Assembly (NCBI GenBank): GCA_900552605.1
Contig: USAR01000082.1
Span: forward strand, 1 to 6,560
Direction: 5' to 3'
Length of the DNA stretch: 6,560 bases
Source of the DNA: an uncultured Oscillospiraceae bacterium
GTDB taxonomy: Bacteria > Bacillota > Clostridia > Oscillospirales > Acutalibacteraceae
In this document: in pieces, positions 1 to 4,307 of the stretch
How the letters are laid out: the number at the start of each line of letters is the position of its first letter
How positions within the stretch are numbered: the stretch's first letter is position 1
Notes under the pieces: model-generated
The model's database searches: none
Seen by the model: only the letters and a program-made list of their open reading frames with translations
Told to the model about the DNA's origin: nothing
Program-made: the position numbers and the translations under genes

Positions 1-914
1 TTATAGTTCCTTGCTATAATGAGCAGGAAGCACTCGGCTTTTTCTATAACGAAATGAACCGTGTTATGAATCTTATGCCATATGCTGAGTTTGAACTGCT
101 GTTTATCGACGATGGTAGCCGCGACGGTACACTTTCTGAAATGAAACGTTTGGCAAGTACCGACGAGCGTGTTAAATATCTTTCTTTTTCACGTAATTTC
201 GGTAAAGAATCCGCTATGTATGCAGGGCTTAAAAACGCAACGGGTGATTTTGTTGCGATTATGGACGCAGATTTGCAAGACCCCCCGTCACTTTTGCCCG
301 AAATGTATAAAGCAGTTACAGAAGAAGGCTACGACTCTGTTGCTACACGACGTGTTACGAGAAAAGGCGAGCCGCCGGTGCGCTCGTTCTTTGCAAGAAT
401 GTTTTATCGTATTTGCAACAAGATTTGCTCAACAGATATGGTTGACGGTGCAAGAGATTACAGGCTAATGAGCCGCCGTTTTGTAAACGCTCTGCTTGAG
501 CTTTCCGAGCGCAACCGTTTTTCTAAAGGACTTTTCGATTGGGTCGGCTTTAAAACAAAGTGGCTTGAATTTGAAAATGTGGAACGAGTTGCCGGGGAGA
601 CCAAGTGGTCGTTTTGGAAGCTGTTTAAATACAGCATAGAGGGCATCGTCGCTTTTTCAACATTCCCGCTGACAATTGCCGCGGCACTCGGTTTTTTGGG
701 AACGGCTGCAGGCTCGGTTTGGCTTTTGGTAATTGCAATTCTTGCAATTTGCGGCAAGGCAGTTTCGGCAGTTGCGTTGATTTCCGCTTTACTTATACTA
801 CTCGTTGGTGTGCAGCTGCTTTGTCTCGGCATCGCGTGTCAATACATCGCAAAAACCTATTTGGAGATTAAAAACCGCCCGATTTATATAACTGGTGACA
901 CTAACATAAAATAA
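1..914 (+). CDS. Membrane-anchored family 2 glycosyltransferase (DPM1/GtrB-like), 5'-truncated
   Basis: The reading frame is open from base 3 and ends at TAA 912-914, giving 303 visible residues. The true start lies just upstream of the window, since the first visible residues IVPCYNEQEA are the usual N-terminal motif of GT2 enzymes and only about 5-15 residues should be missing. Further GT-A motifs are FIDDGSRDGT (nucleotide-sugar binding, from about base 102) and MDADLQDPP (metal-binding DxD type, about bases 261-287), then DYRLMSR. Two hydrophobic segments near the C-terminus (about bases 640-750 and 765-850) are the membrane anchor typical of the dolichol/undecaprenyl-phosphate sugar transferase branch. 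Known family role: transfer of a sugar from a nucleotide donor to a polyprenyl phosphate at the cytoplasmic face, for cell-surface glycosylation. The exact sugar and acceptor cannot be told. The family call is firm and the specific branch is likely. No clear terminator follows the stop. Confidence 0.93.
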   Translation, partial: IVPCYNEQEALGFFYNEMNRVMNLMPYAEFELLFIDDGSRDGTLSEMKRLASTDERVKYLSFSRNFGKESAMYAGLKNATGDFVAIMDADLQDPPSLLPEMYKAVTEEGYDSVATRRVTRKGEPPVRSFFARMFYRICNKICSTDMVDGARDYRLMSRRFVNALLELSERNRFSKGLFDWVGFKTKWLEFENVERVAGETKWSFWKLFKYSIEGIVAFSTFPLTIAAALGFLGTAAGSVWLLVIAILAICGKAVSAVALISALLILLVGVQLLCLGIACQYIAKTYLEIKNRPIYITGDTNIK

Positions 915-965
915 GTTACAATACAAAAAACAAAAATGTGCAGAATGCTAACGCCACATAAGGAA

Positions 966-1003
966 GTATTTTGAAAACATATCAAAATACAACTTCGTTG
1001 TAT
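966..1003 (+). other. Two overlapping alternative hairpins in the leader of the 138-aa gene
   Basis: GTATTTTGA (966-974) pairs perfectly with TCAAAATAC (982-990) around a 7-base loop. ATACAAC (987-993) pairs perfectly with GTTGTAT (997-1003) around a TTC loop. The two stems share bases 987-990 and so cannot form together. The second ends three bases before the AAAAGGAG ribosome binding site (1006-1013). The pairing is seen directly. A regulatory role is only inference, and AT-rich DNA gives such stems by chance fairly often. Confidence 0.4.
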
Positions 1004-1021
1004 CCAAAAGGAGCGAAAAAC

Positions 1022-1438
1022 ATGTTTTTCACCAACCGAAATTACAAGAAAAATTCCACCCGATTGCTTAATATCTGCAAAGAGTTGATTGAGAAATATC
1101 AGACCAACGATTGTAAACCGTCATGCGAATACGATTTGCTTGAGCTTATAAGATCAAGAGTATTGGCCGCCAAAGCAGAAATTATTGAGTGGAAAGACAG
1201 TGATACAGACTATATAAAAATTGCCCATACTATGTTGGCTCACGCAACCTTTGATCTTCTTGCCAGCGGCAGATACCACATATATGCTGGAGTGCTTAAC
1301 CCTATGAGTTGTGCAGATAATTTAATGGATGTCTATAAAGCCAGTATGGAATATGGGATTAAGATTAACATGTTAGATGAAGAAACTCGTAAAGAACAAT
1401 ACAAATACTTATTACAATGCATCTCAGAAGTTGGATAA
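1022..1438 (+). CDS. Hypothetical helical protein, 138 aa
   Basis: ATG at 1022 is preferred because AAAAGGAG (1006-1013) sits 8 bases upstream. An in-frame TTG at 971 would add 17 residues and has a weaker AAGGAAG site only 4 bases before it. The protein begins MFFTNRNYKKN, is rich in Lys, Glu, Leu and Ile, and looks mainly alpha-helical. It has no signal peptide, no long hydrophobic segment and no metal or nucleotide motif that I recognise. Cysteines are scattered (NICKEL, NDCKPSC, PMSCAD, LQCISE) with no CxxC pair. I do not recognise the family. It follows the glycosyltransferase on the same strand after about 107 bases with no clear terminator between, so co-transcription is possible but nothing ties it to that enzyme. 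A hairpin and a strong terminator close it off at 1471-1542. Coding status is well supported by length, ribosome binding site and terminator placement; function is unknown. Confidence 0.8.
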   Translation: MFFTNRNYKKNSTRLLNICKELIEKYQTNDCKPSCEYDLLELIRSRVLAAKAEIIEWKDSDTDYIKIAHTMLAHATFDLLASGRYHIYAGVLNPMSCADNLMDVYKASMEYGIKINMLDEETRKEQYKYLLQCISEVG

Positions 1439-1470
1439 GTAATCTCAATGTCACATACCGGAACAAGCAG

Positions 1471-1492
1471 GGAAACTGTATTAACAGTTTCC
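1471..1492 (+). other. Small perfect hairpin before the terminator
   Basis: GGAAACTGT (1471-1479) and ACAGTTTCC (1484-1492) form a perfect 9-bp stem with the four-base loop ATTA. It lies 32 bases after the stop of the 138-aa gene and just before the long terminator stem. No T-run follows, so it is not itself a good intrinsic terminator. It may stabilise the 3' end of the transcript. Confidence 0.5.
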
Positions 1493-1498
1493 AAATGC

Positions 1499-1542
1499 AA
1501 TAAAGTGGTGAGGTATCTATATTGATACCTCACCACTTTATT
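1499..1542 (+). terminator. Long-stem intrinsic terminator, possibly bidirectional
   Basis: The arms 1501-1517 (TAAAGTGGTGAGGTATC) and 1524-1540 are perfect reverse complements around the 6-base loop TATATT. A-T pairs at 1499-1500 with 1541-1542 extend the stem to 19 bp. The plus-strand tail continues TTTATTTAT, a broken but adequate T-tract, and the site lies about 60 bases after the stop at 1438. It most likely ends the transcript of the 138-aa gene. The A-rich left flank would give a short, poorer T-tract on the minus strand, so it could also stop read-through from the minus-strand Cys-rich gene. Confidence 0.8.
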
Positions 1543-1574
1543 TATATAAACACTTCCTAATTTGGCGTTGCCAA

Positions 1575-1651
1575 ATACAGTGGCTTGGTTTTCAGCTTTT
1601 GCGGAACAGCGTTTATCGCACCGCAAAAGCTTTAATACCCGCTTACTGTAT
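1575..1651. repeat. Nested inverted repeats in non-coding DNA
   Basis: An inner perfect 11-bp inverted repeat AGCTTTTGCGG (1594-1604) / CCGCAAAAGCT (1621-1631) with a 16-base loop is enclosed by an outer 7-bp repeat ATACAGT (1575-1581) / ACTGTAT (1645-1651). A separate mini-hairpin TTTGGC-GTT-GCCAAA (1561-1575) abuts it. The stretch 1439-1749 has no convincing gene on either strand: its short open frames lack a ribosome binding site and recognisable sequence. The repeats could be a structured RNA, a protein-binding site, or remains of a small mobile element. None of these can be chosen from the sequence alone. Confidence 0.5.
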
Positions 1652-1684
1652 CTGCACATTTTTTGCAAAAGAAATATGAATTGT

Positions 1685-1739
1685 TGCCGCAGCAGAGTTT
1701 TAAGTTATATCGTTAGGTATTTATTACACTGCTGCGGCA
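1685..1739 (-). terminator. Possible terminator hairpin after the Cys-rich gene
   Basis: TGCCGCAGCAG (1685-1695) and CTGCTGCGGCA (1729-1739) form a perfect, GC-rich 11-bp inverted repeat with a 33-base loop. It begins 10 bases past the stop codon of the minus-strand Cys-rich gene. The loop is long and neither strand has a clean T-run behind it, so it is a weak terminator candidate. It could instead protect the 3' end of the transcript. Confidence 0.4.
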
Positions 1740-1749
1740 TTTTGTTGCT

Positions 1750-1896
1750 TTAGCAGCAGCAGTTGTTGTCACAACCGCAACCGTTACCGCAGCCACAGCT
1801 GTTTCCACAACCGCCGCAACCTCCGCAGCAACACAGCAATATAAGGATGATGATAATCCACAAGCAGCAACCGCCGCCAAAACCGTTGTTACACAT
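1750..1896 (-). CDS. Gly/Cys-rich mini-protein with hydrophobic core, 48 aa
   Basis: On the minus strand ATG at 1896 runs to TAA at 1752-1750. A perfect AAAGGAGG ribosome binding site (1905-1912) lies 8 bases before the start, which is the main proof of translation. The 48 residues contain 15 cysteines and about 13 glycines. The N-terminus is MCNNGFGGGCC, followed by a short hydrophobic stretch LWIIIILILL (about residues 12-21) and then a tail of CGG, CGC and CDNN units ending in CCC. The hydrophobic stretch is short for a membrane span but could anchor the protein. From memory it resembles small clostridial proteins that databases label 'chorion class high-cysteine' by compositional likeness to insect eggshell proteins, a label that says nothing about function. 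Metal binding, disulfide cross-linking or a coat/envelope role are conceivable and unproven. It is divergent from the ctsR operon. Confidence 0.78.
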   Translation of the reverse strand: MCNNGFGGGCCLWIIIILILLCCCGGCGGCGNSCGCGNGCGCDNNCCC

Positions 1897-1907
1897 TATG
1901 TTTTCCT

Positions 1908-1968
1908 CCTTTCCTGCCTTCAACAACATTCTATGTTAACTCTTAAAATGTGTTACAAGGCAGAAAGG
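1908..1968 (-). promoter_or_regulatory. Leader hairpin overlapping the ribosome binding site of the Cys-rich gene
   Basis: In a minus-strand transcript, bases 1968-1957 pair with 1920-1908 (12 bp, one bulged base at 1913), 1954-1952 pair with 1922-1924 (3 bp), and 1951-1947 pair with 1926-1930 (5 bp), leaving a 16-base apical loop. This gives about 20 Watson-Crick pairs with small interruptions. The lower stem takes up the AAAGG part of the AAAGGAGG ribosome binding site (1905-1912). The pairing is visible in the sequence. That it controls translation is inference and needs transcription to start upstream of 1968. An alternative promoter inside it (TTGTAA at 1958-1953, TAGAAT at 1933-1928, 19-base spacer) would remove the hairpin. 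Confidence 0.5.
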
Positions 1969-2092
1969 GCAGGGTGTAAAACGGCACGGTAAATGCTATC
2001 AAACTATTACAACATAAAAATATTTCAAAATGCATTTTCTGTGCTTTGCAAACCGCAAAAGTTGGTTTTACCTATAATTCATTGCATAGGTT

Positions 2093-2120
2093 ATTTAAGA
2101 TTTTGCCTTATAAAAGTCAA
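2093..2120 (-). promoter_or_regulatory. Weak candidate promoter for the Cys-rich gene
   Basis: Reading the minus strand, TTGACT (2120-2115) is followed after 16 bases by TTAAAT (2098-2093), a four-of-six match to the -10 consensus. It would give a leader of nearly 190 bases that contains the 1908-1968 hairpin. The rest of 1897-2239 holds only AT-rich DNA and small inverted repeats such as ACCTAT/ATAGGT (2070-2090) besides the ctsR control region. This is a low-confidence call. Confidence 0.25.
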
Positions 2121-2188
2121 GTAAAAAATTTTAAAAATTTTTTCAGAACGCTATTGACTTTCTCTGACTTTGTGTTATAATACAATTA
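2121..2188 (+). promoter_or_regulatory. Sigma-A-type promoter of the ctsR operon with AT-rich upstream element
   Basis: The -35 TTGACT (2154-2159) and -10 TATAAT (2176-2181) are separated by 16 bases, and TGT at 2173-2175 makes an extended -10. A run of A and T blocks at about 2122-2142, just above the -35, resembles an UP element. Transcription should begin near 2188, leaving a leader of roughly 50 bases before the GTG start of ctsR. The promoter is embedded between two CtsR-like operators, as expected for a heat-inducible, repressor-controlled operon. Confidence 0.85.
2153..2169 (-). promoter_or_regulatory. CtsR operator 1, overlapping the -35 box
   Basis: On the minus strand the site reads AGTCAGA-GAA-AGTCAAT. 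The CtsR consensus is a heptad direct repeat, (A/G)GTCAAA-NAN-(A/G)GTCAAA. Each heptad here has one mismatch and the spacer fits NAN. It covers the -35 hexamer, so a bound repressor would block RNA polymerase. Confidence 0.75.
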
Positions 2189-2190
2189 AA

Positions 2191-2213
2191 GGTCAAAGTC
2201 AGTTAAAGTCAAA
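2191..2213 (+). promoter_or_regulatory. CtsR operator 2, at the transcription start
   Basis: The heptads AGTCAGT (2197-2203) and AGTCAAA (2207-2213) flank the spacer TAA, which fits NAN. The second heptad is perfect and the first has two mismatches. A further perfect GGTCAAA lies at 2191-2197, out of the 10-base register with the pair. The site lies just downstream of the -10, around or after the expected start of transcription, and mirrors operator 1. Confidence 0.78.
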
Positions 2214-2239
2214 TTAACGCGAAAAGGGCGAGATAAAAC

Positions 2240-2692
2240 GTGAGATTAAGCGATTTAATATCAAAGAAAATTATTGAGATGATAGATAATTCAGATGAAA
2301 ATTTTGCGGAAATTCAAAGAAACGAATTTGCGGAAGCAATCGGTTGCGTTCCGAGTCAGATCAACTATGTGCTCTCTTCAAGATTTACGCCGGAGCACGG
2401 ATATGTTATCGAGAGCAGGCGCGGTGGCGGCGGTTATGTTAAAATTACAAGGATTCAGCTTTCAAATTCTTCGGCGATAATGCATATAATCAATTCGATG
2501 GGTGATTCGGTTGACCTTTCCACCGCACGAATTATCATTGAGAATTGTCTGCACACAGGACTTATTAAAAACGAGGAAGCGAATCTTATGTATGCCGCAC
2601 TGTCCGGAAATGTTTTCAGAAGTATACCGCCGCAATGCCGAGGGAATGTGCGTGCGGCATTGCTTAAAGAAATGTTTATATCATTATTATAA
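2240..2692 (+). CDS. ctsR: CtsR, transcriptional repressor of class III stress genes
   Basis: Product of 150 residues, normal for the family. The GTG start at 2240 gives MRLSDLISKKI, matching the family N-terminus; the ribosome binding site is only moderate (AAAAGGG, 2222-2228, 11 bases away). The N-terminal winged helix-turn-helix carries the diagnostic CVPSQINYV (residues 36-44) and RFTPEHGYVIESRRGGGGY (48-66). The glycine loop is the wing that contacts DNA, and Arg61 just before it matches the arginine (R62 in Geobacillus) that McsB phosphorylates to release CtsR from DNA. Arg27 and Arg48 match other reported target positions. The C-terminal half is the helical dimerisation domain. It is the first gene of the operon and two CtsR operators overlap its promoter, so it should repress itself together with mcsA, mcsB and clpC. 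The gap to mcsA is 51 bases with no terminator. Confidence 0.97.
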   Translation: MRLSDLISKKIIEMIDNSDENFAEIQRNEFAEAIGCVPSQINYVLSSRFTPEHGYVIESRRGGGGYVKITRIQLSNSSAIMHIINSMGDSVDLSTARIIIENCLHTGLIKNEEANLMYAALSGNVFRSIPPQCRGNVRAALLKEMFISLL

Positions 2693-2743
2693 TTTTATCA
2701 TTGCAATTGACACAGTTTAAGAGAACTGAAAGGAAGATGCTTT

Positions 2744-3244
2744 ATGAAATGCGAAAAATGCGGAGTTAATACCGCCACAACACACATTCACACTGTTATT
2801 AACGGAAAGGTCACGGATATGAATCTTTGCGGTTACTGTGCCGCTAACAGCGGACTTAACAAGTTTGGCCATATGGGGCTTATAAATCTTTTGGCGTCGG
2901 TTTTTGATGATACTTCTCTAAATCCGCCGACAGCGGGTGTTGAAACAAGATGTCCCGATTGCGGTGCAAGCTTTGCCGATATTGCCGCTTGCGGCCTTGT
3001 CGGTTGTCCTAATTGTTATCGCACATTTTACAGACAGCTTTTACCGACTGTTAAGCGAATACACGGAAGGACTAATCACGCAGGTAAAATACCGCAGTCA
3101 TCTGCACCGAGACTCAGCTATGAATCGAGAGTTGAAAATCTTAAAAGAAGAATGAAAAGAGCAGTTGACGCAGAGAATTTCGAACTTGCGGCAACATTGC
3201 GTGACCAAATAAAAGAGCTGGAGGGCGATGCTCAAAATGGATAA
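2744..3244 (+). CDS. mcsA: McsA, zinc-finger activator of the McsB arginine kinase
   Basis: ATG at 2744 is preceded by AAAGGAAG (2729-2736). The 166-residue product is slightly shorter than the roughly 185 of Bacillus. Four CxxC pairs are present: C3/C6, C29/C32, C70/C73 and C88/C91, the usual zinc-binding set of McsA, with an extra Cys at 83. A UVR motif forms the C-terminus (about residues 127-160, with LKRRMKRAVDAENFELAA and LRDQIKELE), a coiled-coil hairpin also found in UvrB/UvrC and in the ClpC middle domain. In Bacillus and Staphylococcus McsA binds and activates McsB and responds to heavy-metal and thiol stress. All metal ligands are intact here, so McsA looks functional. Its last bases overlap the start of mcsB, which suggests translational coupling. 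Confidence 0.95.
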   Translation: MKCEKCGVNTATTHIHTVINGKVTDMNLCGYCAANSGLNKFGHMGLINLLASVFDDTSLNPPTAGVETRCPDCGASFADIAACGLVGCPNCYRTFYRQLLPTVKRIHGRTNHAGKIPQSSAPRLSYESRVENLKRRMKRAVDAENFELAATLRDQIKELEGDAQNG

Positions 3245-4250
3245 ATGGTATGAAAAAAGCGGACAAAATGTCGGCACGGCAGTCAGCACACGCATTAAAA
3301 TTTCAAGAAATATAAAGGGCTACCCTTTTCCTAATAAGATGAATTCGGAGCAGCAAAGGGCTGTTAATAAAACTGTGTACGCCGCACTTTTTGAAAGCGG
3401 AGAGCTTGATGAAAATGAGCTTCAGTGGATTGAAATGTCGGCTTTAAGCGACTCTCAAGCTGCAGCACTTGCTGAAAGGGGCGTTGTGTCAGGAGAATTT
3501 ATTTGCGACAGAGCGAATAAAGTTTTACTATTGTCCAAAGATGAAAGTATAAGCATTGCGCTCGGTGACGAGGATCACATAACGTTACGTGTTATGGGTG
3601 TCGGGCTTTGCCTAGATGCGCTCGGTCGTATTGCAGAAAAGTACGACAACATAATTTGCAGCAACTTAGCCATTGCTTTTGATGAGCACTTGGGATTTTT
3701 AACAGCGTGCCCGACAAAGCTGGGCACGGCACTTACTTGCTCGGTTCTGTTGCATTTGCCGGCTCTTAAAAGCGGCAGTGAGGTAAGGCATATGGCACAG
3801 TCTGTTTCAAGAATCGGTCTTGATATTCACCCGTATTCCGATTTGTCTGATAATACCGACAGCGCATTCTATCTGCTTTCAAACCGAATTACTTTGGGTA
3901 TTTCCGAAAGTACTGCAAAAGGCAATCTCGACGCTATTGCAAGGCAGCTGATAAGGCGCGAGGAGCAGCTGAGAACAGAAATAAATCCTCTGTATATTGA
4001 GGATGCGGTTTTCCGTGCTCTTGCATTGCTAAAAAGTGCAAGAAAGATAGATGCTGCCGAGCTTGAGCGGTTGCTTTCCGATTTAAGGCTCGGTATATCG
4101 CAGGGAATAGTTGATAATATTCCGCTTGAAGTGCCATTTAGCCTTATGCAAAACACAAAGCCGAACACAATTGTCTCCGGTTTCGGTGAGCAAACAGCCG
4201 ATGATGTTGATTGTCTGCGTGCACAAATTACAAGGGAGGCACTCTCTTAA
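3237..4250 (+). CDS. mcsB: McsB-family protein-arginine kinase homologue, active site apparently degenerate
   Basis: I prefer ATG 3237 (MDKWYEKSGQN, 337 residues; Bacillus McsB is about 363) because family proteins begin near WY..G and the GGAGG at 3220-3224 is 12 bases away. ATG 3228 adds three residues but lies only 3 bases after that GGAGG. Either start overlaps mcsA (8 or 17 bases). The fold is that of the phosphagen (guanido) kinases. Conserved marks: STRIKISRN (17-25), DEDH (111-114), FLTACPT (154-160) with the family Cys158, HLPAL (173-177), LSNRITLG (214-221), SDLRLGI (281-287). Missing marks, by remembered comparison with Bacillus McsB: GTGLRASV is GTALTCSV, so the ATP-phosphate Arg is Thr167; the VRGxYGEGSEA loop is replaced by IHPYSDLSDNTDS (197-209), losing its Arg, Gly and catalytic Glu; RIRLAR is RIKISR; and the RDxxRA phosphoarginine sensor is VDCLRA (324-329). 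The frame is intact, so it is not a pseudogene. It may be a pseudokinase or work differently. Confidence 0.9.
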   Translation: MDKWYEKSGQNVGTAVSTRIKISRNIKGYPFPNKMNSEQQRAVNKTVYAALFESGELDENELQWIEMSALSDSQAAALAERGVVSGEFICDRANKVLLLSKDESISIALGDEDHITLRVMGVGLCLDALGRIAEKYDNIICSNLAIAFDEHLGFLTACPTKLGTALTCSVLLHLPALKSGSEVRHMAQSVSRIGLDIHPYSDLSDNTDSAFYLLSNRITLGISESTAKGNLDAIARQLIRREEQLRTEINPLYIEDAVFRALALLKSARKIDAAELERLLSDLRLGISQGIVDNIPLEVPFSLMQNTKPNTIVSGFGEQTADDVDCLRAQITREALS

Positions 4251-4307
4251 ATAACTGTTATGTAAGTATTAAAAACCGTTTTTGCGGAACGACAGGAGGT
4301 TTTATTT

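Noticed and set aside
458..832. Minus-strand open frame opposite the glycosyltransferase
   Set aside because: The plus-strand frame carries clear GT2 motifs and membrane segments over the same bases, and the minus-strand product is low-complexity Ser/Ala/Thr with no known motif.
971..1021. TTG at 971 as start of the hypothetical protein
   Set aside because: The ATG at 1022 has a better-spaced and stronger ribosome binding site, and the extra 17 residues fall inside the hairpin region.
1562..1753. 63-residue plus-strand frame between the terminator and the Cys-rich gene
   Set aside because: No ribosome binding site, sequence dominated by inverted repeats, and it overlaps the likely 3' region of the minus-strand gene.
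2073..2078. TATAAT at 2073-2078 as a second plus-strand promoter
   Set aside because: No acceptable -35 hexamer at a normal distance, and the promoter at 2154-2181 is far better and lies between the CtsR operators.
4280..4287. Repeated octamer TTTTGCGG (also at 1597, 1621 inverted, 2053 inverted, 2302)
   Set aside because: Two copies are the arms of one inverted repeat and one is inside ctsR coding sequence. The rest is too short to call a repeat family without a genome-wide count.
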